A stretch of 64,000 nucleotides of DNA, taken from the NCBI GenBank assembly GCA_029547805.1, contig JAKPOP010000003.1:372001-436000 (forward strand). Direction: 5' to 3'. Both the position numbers and the translations under genes were made by a program. The notes below the pieces were generated by a model, which saw nothing but the letters and a program-made list of their open reading frames with translations, was not told where the DNA came from and searched no databases. Source of the DNA: Deltaproteobacteria bacterium. GTDB taxonomy: Bacteria; Myxococcota_A; UBA9042; DTJE01. Shown in pieces: positions 1 through 9,201 of this stretch (positions are counted from its first letter, which is position 1; every line of letters begins with the position of its first letter).

Positions 1-1601
1 AGCGCCACCTCCTGGGCCTCGATGGGCTCCTGGCCAACCGGGTGGCCACCCTGGAGTCCCAGACCCAGGTGAACTACGAGCACTACCAGCGTAAGACCGA
101 GGACCTGGAGCGCTACATCTACCTGATGGAACTCCAGAACCGCAACGAGACCCTCTACTACGCCCTGCTGCTTCGGCATCTGGAGGAGATGATCCCCATC
201 GTCTATACCCCCACCGTGGGCCAGGCCTGCCAGCAGATGAGCCACATCCAGCGCCGCGCCCGGGGCATCTACATCCACCCGGACAACCTCGCCTACGTGG
301 ACCAGATCTTCGACCAGGTGCCCAACCCCGACGTCCGCCTGCTGGTCGCCACCGACGGCGAGCGGATCCTGGGTCTCGGGGACCTGGGGGCCGACGGGAT
401 GGGCATCAGCATCGGCAAGGTCACCCTCTACGTCGCCGCCGGCTGCCTCCACCCGGCCTGCTGCCTGCCGGTCTGCCTCGACGTGGGGACCAACAACGAG
501 AGACTGCTCAACGACCCCTACTACACCGGCTGGCGCCACCCCCGGCTGACCGGGAGCGACTACGACCAGTTCGTGGAGCGGTTCGTCGTCGCCGTGAAGC
601 GGGCCTTCCCCCGGGCCCTGCTCCAGTGGGAGGACTTCGCCAAGCACCACGCCTTCGACCTCCTGACGCGCTACCGGGACCGCATCCTCTCCTTCAACGA
701 CGACATCCAGGGCACCGGGGCGACGGCCCTGGCGGCGCTGGTCTCCGCCGCCCGCATCCGGGGCCGGAAGATGCGTGACATGACCTACGTGATGACCGGC
801 TTCGGGGAGGCGGGGCGGGGGATCGCCGACAACATCCGCACCGCAATGGAGGTCGAGGGCCTCACCGAGGCCGAGGCCCGGGCCCGGATTTTCCCGGTGG
901 ACCAGCAGGGGCTCCTGTTCCTGGACGACCCCCGGCTGGAGCCCCAGCAGCGCCCCTATGCCCGGGACCGGGCGACCGTGGCCGGGTGGGTCCTGGAGAA
1001 TCCCGACCGGGTCACCCTGCTGGACGTCGTCCGCAACGTCCACCCGGATGTCCTGATCGGGGTCACGGCCCGCCGAGGGCTCTTCGACCAGGCGATCCTC
1101 TCGGAGATGGCCGCGGGCTGCGACCGTCCGACCATCCTGGCCCTCTCGAACCCGACCTCCAAGGTGGAGTGCACCCCCGAGGAGGTGGTCCAGGCCACCG
1201 GAGGGCGCTTCCTGATGGCCACCGGCAGCCCGTTCCCCCCGGTGTCGGTCGGGGACCACACCCAGGCCATCGCCCAGTGCAACAACCTCTTCATCTTCCC
1301 GGGAGTGGGCCTCGGGGCCATCATCTCCGAGAGCCCCAGGGTCACCGACCGGATGTTCACCGCCGGGTCCCACGCCCTGGCGGACCTCGTGACCGCCGAG
1401 GACCGGGCGGAGGGCCGCCTGCTGCCCAGGATGTCCGACATCCGGGAGGTCTCGGCCCGGGTCGCCCTGGCCGTGGCCCGGGAGGCCCGGGACTCGGGAC
1501 TCGGGCGCATCCTGGACGATGAGGGCCTCGATCGCCTGGTGCGCCGGGCCCAGTGGACCCCCCACTACGTCCCCTACCGCAAGGCCCCCTGCCCTCGCTG
1601 A
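1..1601 (+). CDS. maeA: NAD-dependent malic enzyme (5' end outside window)
   Basis: Oxidative decarboxylation of malate to pyruvate in central carbon metabolism, cytosolic. The frame is open from base 3 to the stop at 1601, so the gene starts upstream of the window and about 532 residues are present. Family blocks seen in order: the YTPTVGQACQ segment, the ATDGERILGLGDLG substrate/NAD region, the SFNDDIQGTG block, a Rossmann-type segment, and ALSNPTSKVECTPEE. These match the large NAD-malic enzyme family (about 560 residues) rather than the short NADP or bacterial MaeB types. The next gene is convergent with 142 bp between; no clear terminator is visible. Base composition matches the neighbours. 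Confidence 0.93.
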   Translation, partial: RHLLGLDGLLANRVATLESQTQVNYEHYQRKTEDLERYIYLMELQNRNETLYYALLLRHLEEMIPIVYTPTVGQACQQMSHIQRRARGIYIHPDNLAYVDQIFDQVPNPDVRLLVATDGERILGLGDLGADGMGISIGKVTLYVAAGCLHPACCLPVCLDVGTNNERLLNDPYYTGWRHPRLTGSDYDQFVERFVVAVKRAFPRALLQWEDFAKHHAFDLLTRYRDRILSFNDDIQGTGATALAALVSAARIRGRKMRDMTYVMTGFGEAGRGIADNIRTAMEVEGLTEAEARARIFPVDQQGLLFLDDPRLEPQQRPYARDRATVAGWVLENPDRVTLLDVVRNVHPDVLIGVTARRGLFDQAILSEMAAGCDRPTILALSNPTSKVECTPEEVVQATGGRFLMATGSPFPPVSVGDHTQAIAQCNNLFIFPGVGLGAIISESPRVTDRMFTAGSHALADLVTAEDRAEGRLLPRMSDIREVSARVALAVAREARDSGLGRILDDEGLDRLVRRAQWTPHYVPYRKAPCPR

Positions 1602-1743
1602 GCCCCCGGTCCCAGCCGCGCCCCCACGACCGCCTCCTCCGAAACACGATCGTGGCTACGGAGTCGTGAGCCTTGGCGATGATCTGGCGAACCGATAACG
1701 GAGGAAAGGCAGAGGAGGCAGGTCGGCAGGCGGGAGGATCGGC

Positions 1744-3588
1744 CTAGAAGATCATGTCCAGGGCGCTGCGGTCCTGGGTCTTCATGGCCTCGATGCGGCC
1801 CTTGCCCTGGGGCAGCACGTAGTTGCAGAAGAACTGCGTGGTCAGGACCTTCCCGTAGTAGAACTTGGCCTCCAGGTTGTCCTGGCACAGTTTCCGCTTG
1901 TCGGTCACGCTGGTGGCGCCGTTCTGGGCGTAGATCTGGTTCAGGGCCGCCTCGGCCACCAGGGCCTGCTGGCAGAGCCCCCAGGCCACGATCAGGTCAC
2001 CGAAGCACTCCAGGAACGGGGTGGCCTGCAGGGCCATGTAGGCCGGGTCCTGCATCGCCACCGTCAGCACCTTCATGCCGATCTCCGCAAGCCCGTTCTT
2101 GGCCTCGCCGACCTTCTGGACGAACTTGCCGATGGTCGGGTGCCCCTTGTACTTGTCCACGAACTGGCCGATCTCCTTCAGGTAGCCCATGAAGACCTGG
2201 GTGCCCTTCATCGGCAGCTTCCGGCCCATCAGGTCCAGGGCCTGGATCCCGTTGGTCCCCTCGTAGATCGGGGAGATGCGGACGTCCCGGTAGTTCTGCT
2301 CCACCGGGTACTCGCTGCAGTAGCCGTAGCCGCCATAGACCTGGATCGCCTCGTCGCAGGCCCGGCAGCCCATCAGGGACCCGTAGGCCTTGCAGATCGG
2401 CGTCAGCAGCTCGACGAAGCCCTGGTACTTCTCCTTCTCGGCCGGGTCCGAGGTCCCCCGGGCGATGTCGGCGTACATTGCCGTGGAATAGAGCAGGTAG
2501 CGCAGGCCCTCCACCACGGCCTTCTGGTACATCAGCATCCGGCGCACGTCCGGGTGCTCGATGATCGGCACCTTGGGGGCCTTCGGGTCCTTCATGGCCA
2601 GGATCGAGGTGCCCTGGAGGCGCTCCTGGGCGTAGGCCTTCGCCGCCTCGTAGGAGGCGCCGGCCGCGCCGAGGCCCTGCACGCCGACCATGATCCGGGC
2701 CTCGTTCATCATGTGGAACATGATCTTGATGCCGTCGAGCTCCTGCCCGAGCAGCTCGCCCTCGCACTGGCCGTCCTCGCCGAAGTTCAGCACGCAGGTG
2801 GGGGACCCCTTGATGCCCATCTTGTGCTCGATGCGGCCCACCTTCACGTCGTTGAACCCGACGATGTTCCCGTTCTCGTCCACCTTGTGCTTCGGGACGA
2901 TGAACAGCGACAGGCCCTTGGTCCCGGGAGGCGCCCCGGGGGTGCGGGCCAGCACCGCGTGGACCACGTTCTCCACGATGTCGTGGTCACCGCCGGTGAT
3001 GAAGATCTTGGTCCCGTTGATGCGGTAGCGCCCGTTGCCGATGGGCTCGGCGGTGGCCTTGTTGGCCCCGACGTCGGACCCGGCGCCCGCCTCGGTCAGG
3101 CACATCGTGCCGGACCAGGTGCCGTCCAGCAGTTTCGGGATGTACTTCTTCTTCATCTCCTCGGTGCCGAAGTCGTTGAGCAGGCTGACCACGCCCTCGG
3201 TCAGGCCCGCCGACAGCGAGAAGGCCACGCAGGCGCCGATGAAGAACTCGTGGACCACCTGGCCGATGATCCACGGAAGGCCCTGGCCCCCAACTTCCAT
3301 GTCCTGGATCGTGCCGATGTAGCCCCCGGCCGCCAGACGCTTCCAGGCCGCCTTGAAGGGCTCCGGCAGGATGACCTGGCCGTTCTCGAAGCGCGCCCCG
3401 ACCTGGTCCGAGACCTCGTTCATCGGGGCCAGGACCTCCCGGGCGAACTTGTAGGCCTCGCTGATCACCGCCTCGTACTCGTCCTTCCCGTAGTCCTGGA
3501 ACCGCGGGAACTTCTGCAGGTCCTGGATCTTCAGGACCTCGAACAACTGGAACCGGATGTCTCGCATGTCAGCACGGTAGTCGGCCAT
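1744..3588 (-). CDS. Acyl-CoA dehydrogenase, long form
   Basis: FAD-dependent dehydrogenation of an acyl-CoA thioester, beta-oxidation type. The 614-residue product starts MADYRADMRDIRFQLFEVL, the usual N-terminus of the long (about 600 aa) acyl-CoA dehydrogenase group with an extra C-terminal helical domain. MCLTEAGAGSDVG is the FAD/substrate motif, ITGGDHDI follows, and RISPIYEGTNGIQALDLMGRK is the C-terminal family block. The start at 3588 is chosen over the upstream in-frame ATG because GGAGGG lies just before it and because family members begin here. Substrate specificity cannot be read from the sequence. It is monocistronic and divergent from the metalloprotease gene. Confidence 0.92.
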   Translation of the reverse strand: MADYRADMRDIRFQLFEVLKIQDLQKFPRFQDYGKDEYEAVISEAYKFAREVLAPMNEVSDQVGARFENGQVILPEPFKAAWKRLAAGGYIGTIQDMEVGGQGLPWIIGQVVHEFFIGACVAFSLSAGLTEGVVSLLNDFGTEEMKKKYIPKLLDGTWSGTMCLTEAGAGSDVGANKATAEPIGNGRYRINGTKIFITGGDHDIVENVVHAVLARTPGAPPGTKGLSLFIVPKHKVDENGNIVGFNDVKVGRIEHKMGIKGSPTCVLNFGEDGQCEGELLGQELDGIKIMFHMMNEARIMVGVQGLGAAGASYEAAKAYAQERLQGTSILAMKDPKAPKVPIIEHPDVRRMLMYQKAVVEGLRYLLYSTAMYADIARGTSDPAEKEKYQGFVELLTPICKAYGSLMGCRACDEAIQVYGGYGYCSEYPVEQNYRDVRISPIYEGTNGIQALDLMGRKLPMKGTQVFMGYLKEIGQFVDKYKGHPTIGKFVQKVGEAKNGLAEIGMKVLTVAMQDPAYMALQATPFLECFGDLIVAWGLCQQALVAEAALNQIYAQNGATSVTDKRKLCQDNLEAKFYYGKVLTTQFFCNYVLPQGKGRIEAMKTQDRSALDMIF

Positions 3589-3694
3589 TCGTCCCTCCAA
3601 GTTGGCAAAAGCCTGCCGCAAGCGTAGGTGCCTGCTTCCGGTCTTGTCAAGAGAGATTGTTGCGGCAAGACGCGGTGTGTCACGGCCCTGGAAA

Positions 3695-3703
3695 TGCTAT
3701 ATT
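3695..3703 (+). promoter_or_regulatory. Extended -10 promoter element TGCTATATT
   Basis: TGCTATATT (-10 TATATT at 3698-3703) lies 33 bp before the metalloprotease start in the divergent gap. No good -35 is seen at 17 bp. Similar TGCTAT elements precede both type III leaders, the RT gene and cas4-cas1, so this may be the local style of an extended -10 promoter. Confidence 0.5.
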
Positions 3704-3735
3704 GTGTCGCCTGTTCCTTGCCCGGAGGTCCGTCG

Positions 3736-5316
3736 ATGCGCCGTGCCCTCGTGCTGGTCCTGGTGCTGGGAATGCCCGCCGTCCTCCGGGCCGAGATCAC
3801 CCCCGAGGACGTTGCCGTCGTGGTGGACACCGACGGGTCCATCGAGGAGTCGGCGACGGCGCCGGACACCTACCTGATGAAGGTCGCCTGCGCCTTCTAC
3901 AAGAGCCATCCCGATGCCTACGACGCCATCTTCGTCTTCACGACCCTGCCGGGCAACTTCTTCACCAACGTCCAGCAGGGCTGGCCGGTCCAGCAGCGCA
4001 ACAAGGGCATCGGCCGGGAGCCCCTCTACAACAACGCCCCGAAGTTCTGCGCCCGCCAGGGCCGGCTGCGCCACGCCGTGAAGATGGGGGACCTGAAGGC
4101 CCTGCCGAACAACCCCGACGACTACTACACCGGAATCCTGATGTACGGCCTGAGCGGGATCGAACTGATGGGCCACGAGTTCGGCCACCAGTGGCTCGCC
4201 TCCATCGAGTACCGGCGGCCCGAGGACAGCGAGAACCACTGCGCCCTCCGGGGATGGGAGGGGAGCAGCGAGCCCCAGCCCGGGGAACTGATGTGCGACG
4301 GGTGGGCCCGGAACGGCTACAACCAGCACTGGTCCTACTACCTGCACAACCCCTCGGTCATGTACGGCAGCGAGATCACGGACCTCGGCGGCGGCAAGTT
4401 CCGGATTCGCACCGCCAAGCCCTTCAAGTTCAGCCCCCTGGACCAGTACCTGATGGGCCTGCGGCTGCCCGGGGAGGTGCCTCCCTTCTTCCACGTGCTG
4501 GACCCCCAGGGCTACCCCCCCGGCGGTTCGGCGTCCCTGCCCTCCCGCCAGAACGAGAAGGGCACCGAGTTCACCGGCATCCGGGTGGACGTCACGATCG
4601 AGGACGTCCGGCGCGTCCACGGCGAACGGGAGCCTCCCCTGGAGAAGTGCCACTGGAAGGGGGCCCTGATCCTGGTCACCAACGCCCAGTGGCCCCAGCA
4701 TCCCGCGGCGCTCCAGAAGGTCGCCGACTACGGCAACCGGTGGGAGGCCTGGTACGACGAGGCCACCGACCATCGGGGGTCCTTCGACCTGACCCTCGAC
4801 GGCCGGGGATACGGCACTCCGACCTGCCCGTCGGGGCTGGTCCCGCCGCCGCCCGACGAGGGAGCCGAGGAGACGATCCCCGATGCCCCCCGAGACGTCC
4901 AGGAGCCCACCGAGACGGTCCCCGAGGACCTTCCCGGACCTCCCGACTGGTCCCACCTGGACTTCGGCCAGGGGTCCGACCCGTCCTCCGATCCCGGCCA
5001 GGGCGCTCCGGACCGGGGCGTGGCGTCGCCCGACCTCTCGGAGGGCGTCGCCGGCGAGTGCGTCCCGATGACCCGCAAGTGCCTGGGACAGGCCGTCCTC
5101 CTGTGCGCCCAGGACGGGAGATGGGCCTTCCTGCGAAACTGCGACGACGGCGAGCAGTGCATCGAGGACGGGGTCTGTGCCTCCGGCAGCGGCAAGTCCA
5201 GCGGTTGCGACGCCGGGTCTTCCACGGGAGGCCCCGTCACCCTCCTCGGGTCCCTGGCCCTGCTGGCCCTCTGGCGTCTCGGCCGGCGGCGGCGTCCTGC
5301 CACCGGCCTCCCCTGA
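3736..5316 (+). CDS. Secreted zinc metalloprotease-like protein with MYXO-CTERM-like tail
   Basis: 526 residues. The signal peptide MRRALVLVLVLGMPAVLRAE is followed by a large domain with HEFGHQW at about 150-156, a zincin HExxH motif, suggesting an extracellular or surface peptidase; no substrate can be inferred. A proline/aspartate-rich linker (about 370-430) precedes a small Cys-rich module. The C-terminus is Ser-Gly-Cys, a hydrophobic helix (about 500-515), then RRRR, the layout of myxosortase-type sorting tails. The ATG at 3736 was chosen over an upstream one because GGAGG precedes it and the signal peptide begins there. It is not obviously cotranscribed with the MFS gene 58 bp downstream. 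Confidence 0.82.
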   Translation: MRRALVLVLVLGMPAVLRAEITPEDVAVVVDTDGSIEESATAPDTYLMKVACAFYKSHPDAYDAIFVFTTLPGNFFTNVQQGWPVQQRNKGIGREPLYNNAPKFCARQGRLRHAVKMGDLKALPNNPDDYYTGILMYGLSGIELMGHEFGHQWLASIEYRRPEDSENHCALRGWEGSSEPQPGELMCDGWARNGYNQHWSYYLHNPSVMYGSEITDLGGGKFRIRTAKPFKFSPLDQYLMGLRLPGEVPPFFHVLDPQGYPPGGSASLPSRQNEKGTEFTGIRVDVTIEDVRRVHGEREPPLEKCHWKGALILVTNAQWPQHPAALQKVADYGNRWEAWYDEATDHRGSFDLTLDGRGYGTPTCPSGLVPPPPDEGAEETIPDAPRDVQEPTETVPEDLPGPPDWSHLDFGQGSDPSSDPGQGAPDRGVASPDLSEGVAGECVPMTRKCLGQAVLLCAQDGRWAFLRNCDDGEQCIEDGVCASGSGKSSGCDAGSSTGGPVTLLGSLALLALWRLGRRRRPATGLP

Positions 5317-5374
5317 GAGCGCCGGACCGGTTCCGTGCTTGCGGATTCCCGCGCCTTCCGCTATCACGCCTGCG

Positions 5375-6652
5375 ATGGAAGGCGCCTCCCCCGAACCCTT
5401 CTCTCCCGACGCCGAGCCCTCCCAGGTCGTGCTGCGCCGGGGCCTGCTGGCCGGTCGGACCTTCGCCTCCCTGCGCCACCCGGCCTACCGCCTCTACTTC
5501 TTCGGCCAGATGGTCTCCCTGGTGGGCCTCTGGATGCAGTCGGCGGCCCAGTCCTGGCTGGTCTATGACCTGACTCACTCCAAGGCCTTCCTGGGCATCG
5601 TCGGCATCGCCGGGTCCCTGCCCATCGTGCTGCTGTCGGCCTGGGGCGGCATCCTCGCGGATCGCTTCCCCAAGCGCCGCATCCTGATGATCACCTCCGT
5701 GATCGCCGCCCTGCTGGCCTTGACGCTCGGCCTGCTGACCCTCACGGGCATCACCCGCCCCGGGCATATCCTGGTCCTGGCGGCCCTGCTGGGCGTCGTG
5801 TCAGGGCTCGAGATGCCCGCCCGGCAGGCCTTCGCCGCCGAACTGGTGGGACGGAGCGATCTGGCCAACGCCATCGCCCTGAATGCCTCGGTCTTCCATG
5901 CCGCCCGCATCGTGGGTCCGGCCCTCGCCGGCGTCCTCATCGCCCAGGTCGGGACCGGCTGGGCCTTTGTCGGCAATGGGCTGAGTTTCGGGGCGATCCT
6001 GTTGGCCCTGGCTCGAATGCGCCTGGTGGACGTCGTTCCGTCCGCCTGCCGATCGGGCGACGGAGGGCTCTGGAAGGGCGTCGCCGTGGTCCGGGAGACC
6101 CCCGGGCTCCGGGCACTGCTGTTGATGATGCTGGTCGTCGGGGTCTTCGGCTGGTCCTACGTCGTGCTGATGCCGGCCCTGGCCCGTGACGGCCTGGACT
6201 CCGGTCCCCAAGGCTATGGACTCCTGATGTCGGCCATCGGGATCGGGTCGGTGGCCGGGGCCCTCACCCTGGCCTCCCTGGGGCAAATTCGCCGTCCCCG
6301 AGCGGTCCTCTGTGGGGTGGTCGGCGGCCTGGGCGCGGCGTTGCTGGTGCTGTCCCTGGCACGAGTCCCCTGGGTCGCGGCGACGGCACTGGCCCCGGCG
6401 GGATTCAGCCTGACGATCTTCTTCAGCCTGACCAACACCTGGCTCCAGATGGCCGTCCAGGACGACGTCCGGGGCCGCGTGATGGGGGTGTACACCGCCA
6501 TCTTCGGCACCCTGATCCCCCTGGGGGCCCTCTGGGCCGGCATGATGGCCGAGTGGATCGGGGTCCAGTGGACCATCGCCGCCGGGGCGGTCCTCTGCCT
6601 GCTGGCGGTCCCGGTCCTGCTGCCCGGTCTGCCCGAGGCCATGGACCGCTAG
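5375..6652 (+). CDS. MFS transporter (EntS/MFS_3-like exporter)
   Basis: Inner-membrane major facilitator, 425 residues, about 12 predicted hydrophobic helices. The N-terminal FASLRHPAYRLYFFGQMVSL and GLWMQSAAQSWLVYDLT blocks, and the GGILADRFPKRR loop between helices 2 and 3, are those of the enterobactin-exporter-like MFS group. The substrate is unknown. The start at 5375 lies about 25 residues before the first family block; upstream in-frame starts lie inside the metalloprotease gene and are rejected. No regulator is nearby. Confidence 0.87.
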   Translation: MEGASPEPFSPDAEPSQVVLRRGLLAGRTFASLRHPAYRLYFFGQMVSLVGLWMQSAAQSWLVYDLTHSKAFLGIVGIAGSLPIVLLSAWGGILADRFPKRRILMITSVIAALLALTLGLLTLTGITRPGHILVLAALLGVVSGLEMPARQAFAAELVGRSDLANAIALNASVFHAARIVGPALAGVLIAQVGTGWAFVGNGLSFGAILLALARMRLVDVVPSACRSGDGGLWKGVAVVRETPGLRALLLMMLVVGVFGWSYVVLMPALARDGLDSGPQGYGLLMSAIGIGSVAGALTLASLGQIRRPRAVLCGVVGGLGAALLVLSLARVPWVAATALAPAGFSLTIFFSLTNTWLQMAVQDDVRGRVMGVYTAIFGTLIPLGALWAGMMAEWIGVQWTIAAGAVLCLLAVPVLLPGLPEAMDR

Positions 6653-6699
6653 TCCTCAAGCGACGCGAATGGAGGACACCGTCCGGCAGCCCCGACGGT

Positions 6700-8907
6700 T
6701 CAGAGGTCCGGCGACAGGGTCTCGATGTTCATTCCGCCGGCATAGGCATAGGACACGTAGAAGTCCCACCCATAGACCGTGATGCCGACCCGCTTGTCGG
6801 CGCTCAGGGTGTGGCTCCCGGGCTGCATGGGCAGGCGCGAGACCATGTACTGTCCCCCCGGCAGGTTCTGGAACTGGGACGCCGACAGGACCGATCCGTC
6901 CAGCGTGACCTTCGCCCCGACGGGAGCGACGATGTTCACGAAGTTGCTGCGATACTTGATGGGGACCAGGAACACGTACTCCGACCGGAACTGCTCGATG
7001 GGCACCCCGACCAGGAAGGCCGGGTCCCCGATGTTGGCGTCGTCGGGGCTGCACTGGGCCTGCTTCGTGCACGAATTGAAGTTCGAATCGCAGACGCACG
7101 ACCCCGGAGACTCCTCGCACCACTCGCCTGTGAACTCGTTGTAGCATCCGCTGTGGGCCGAGTAGGGGGCGTTCTGTCCCTCCAGGTACTGTCCCACCAG
7201 GAAGGGCTGGTCCCCGGTCAGCAAGGTGTGGTCGCTGATCTCGAACTCGAACCACTCCCCGGCGTTCAGGGCCGGGATGGTGATGTTCTGGGGACTGGCC
7301 GTGATGTGCGTGCCGTCGTAGGCCGCCAGCACCCGGACCACGTCCGGGGCCTTGCCCCGGGGCATCGTCTTGCTGACGACGTAGGTCTTGCCCCAGGTGC
7401 TGATGGGCTGGATCTGCTCCTCCAGGTGGTCGCAGGCCGCGATGGAGGGACAATCGGTATCGAGCGTGCAGGAGAACAGCGGGTCATAGGAGCACCGCCC
7501 CCCTTTGCAGGTCGAGTAGGGGGCATTGGCGCAGACATGTCCGCCAAACACCGCCACCTTGCGGTTCGCCTCCACCAGGCTCCCGGTGAAGTCGTCGGGC
7601 ACCCCGGCAGCCTCCAGATTCAGCACCTGCCCCTTTTGCATCCGGAAGGTCTGGGTGGACCCCCGGGCCATCGACGGCACCCCCGGCCCCGACTGGACCG
7701 GGGCGGTGGTCGTGATCGTCACCTCCGTCTCCCCTTCCTCCACCGCCACCACCGTGAGCGTCGATGCCAGCAGTTGATAGTCACTGTTTTGCCCGATGGT
7801 CGGCCAGGACAGCACCCGGTAGTGCTTGCCCAGGGCGGTGGTGGGGAACAGCAGAGACGCGTCGTTCGAATAGACCTTCGCGTTCTCCAACGGGTTGAAC
7901 TGGTAGGCCACCACCGGCAGGTTCGAGGTCAGGTGCCAGGCATTGGTCGTCAGGCCCGACCCCGAGATGTTGTTGGCCGGCAGGCTGATGATCGTCGCGG
8001 TCTTTGGCGGCGCCTCATAGGTCCGCTCATAGCCCGAGGCGTTGGTGACCCGCACCGTGGCCTTGAAACTGGCGTTGATGTTCGACACCACGATGGCGTA
8101 GGGGGCGTTGGCCCCCCCGCCGTACTGGGTATCCTCCGAGTCCACGTACTGGTCCAGGTCCGTGGCCCAGTACTCGCAGCCCTGATTGGTCTTGAACTTC
8201 GCGTTGAACTCGCAGAGGTTCATGCAGATGCCCAGGTGGCAGAGCCGGCCCGTGTTCTCGGTGTCGCAGTCCTCCGTGAAGGCGAAGCCCGCTCCGTCCA
8301 GCGTGCAGGTCATCACGGACGACCCCTGGCAGATGCGGTATCCCGGCACGCACTCGACACACTGGCCGTTCACGCACCGCTGGCTTCCGCAGTCCTTCTC
8401 CTCCCAGCCGGATCCATCCAGGCGGCAGAGCCGGGCCACGTTGATCTGGGGGCAGTCCACGGACCCGGGGATGCAGGCGAGGCAGTCCCCTTCCCAGCAG
8501 ACCAGGTCCCCGCACTCGTGCTCGTCCATCGCCGTGCCCTGCTCGTTGCAGATGCGGGCCTTGTTCCGAGTGCAGGACTTCGACCCCGGCATGCAGAACA
8601 GGTCATTGCGGCAGGAGCCATTGACGCAGTAGCCCTGTCCCCGGCAGTCGGCCAGGTCGCGGCACTCCACGCAGACTCCGACCCTCGGGTCGCAGTAGGG
8701 GGTATCCCCTGAGCAGTCGTTCTCGTTCTGGCAGCGGGTCGCATCGGGGCCCGGGTCCCAGGGGACCTGCCCATCGCCGCCTCCAAAGTCCACGTGCACG
8801 ACCGGGATGTCCCTCGGTCCGAGGTCGGTCGTTCCCTCGCCTCCCCCGCAGGAGGCCATCCCGAGGGCCGTTCCCGCCACCGCCATTCCCGCCAGCCAGA
8901 CCTTCAT
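6700..8907 (-). CDS. Cys-rich surface lipoprotein with IgGFc-binding-like domain
   Basis: 735 residues. The N-terminus MKVWLAGMAVAGTALGMASC is a lipoprotein signal with the lipobox ending at Cys20. Residues about 60-230 form four or five Cys-rich modules (patterns such as CVNGQCVECVPG and CWEGDCLACIPG) resembling the short Cys-rich repeats of myxobacterial surface proteins. Residues about 240-735 match the bacterial IgGFc-binding N-terminal-type domain (YAIVVSNINASFKATVRVTN, VVAYQFNP, FGGHVCANAP, WGKTYVVSKT). Probably outer-membrane anchored; function unknown. A much longer upstream extension of this frame runs antisense to csb1 and is not used. Confidence 0.82.
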   Translation of the reverse strand: MKVWLAGMAVAGTALGMASCGGGEGTTDLGPRDIPVVHVDFGGGDGQVPWDPGPDATRCQNENDCSGDTPYCDPRVGVCVECRDLADCRGQGYCVNGSCRNDLFCMPGSKSCTRNKARICNEQGTAMDEHECGDLVCWEGDCLACIPGSVDCPQINVARLCRLDGSGWEEKDCGSQRCVNGQCVECVPGYRICQGSSVMTCTLDGAGFAFTEDCDTENTGRLCHLGICMNLCEFNAKFKTNQGCEYWATDLDQYVDSEDTQYGGGANAPYAIVVSNINASFKATVRVTNASGYERTYEAPPKTATIISLPANNISGSGLTTNAWHLTSNLPVVAYQFNPLENAKVYSNDASLLFPTTALGKHYRVLSWPTIGQNSDYQLLASTLTVVAVEEGETEVTITTTAPVQSGPGVPSMARGSTQTFRMQKGQVLNLEAAGVPDDFTGSLVEANRKVAVFGGHVCANAPYSTCKGGRCSYDPLFSCTLDTDCPSIAACDHLEEQIQPISTWGKTYVVSKTMPRGKAPDVVRVLAAYDGTHITASPQNITIPALNAGEWFEFEISDHTLLTGDQPFLVGQYLEGQNAPYSAHSGCYNEFTGEWCEESPGSCVCDSNFNSCTKQAQCSPDDANIGDPAFLVGVPIEQFRSEYVFLVPIKYRSNFVNIVAPVGAKVTLDGSVLSASQFQNLPGGQYMVSRLPMQPGSHTLSADKRVGITVYGWDFYVSYAYAGGMNIETLSPDL

Positions 8908-8992
8908 CCTGACACCTCGCCACGGCGCCGAACGGTTGATTGTAGCGGAAATGTCACGGAGGGAAAGCCCATGGCCGCAGGCTGAAATCACC

Positions 8993-9021
8993 TTGACAAC
9001 CAGCGTGGTCCTGGATAGCAT
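8993..9021 (+). promoter_or_regulatory. Sigma70-type promoter of the type I-G effector operon
   Basis: TTGACA (8993-8998), 17 bp spacer, TAGCAT (9016-9021). This is the cleanest -35/-10 pair in the window. It leaves a 5' untranslated region of about 170 nt before csb1 at 9202, in which no riboswitch-like structure was recognised. The 294-bp gap back to the divergent lipoprotein gene holds nothing else identifiable. Confidence 0.6.
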
Positions 9022-9201
9022 CGGTCTGCCAGCCGAAGGAAGAGACGCAGGTGGAACGGTCATGTCCCAGGTCGGTGGTAGCGTGGCAACATCACGGGAC
9101 TGGACTCCCGTGAGGAAGGCAATGGCTGGGCCATCCCGGGTTCCGAAGGAACGATGGCCCGAGGTTGCAACGGCGTCAGGCAAGGAAGGGAAGGAGGAAT
9201 C

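Noticed and set aside
2140-3627. 495-codon plus-strand frame opposite the acyl-CoA dehydrogenase
   Set aside because: Composition is typical of an antisense frame in high-GC DNA; the minus-strand gene has clear family motifs.
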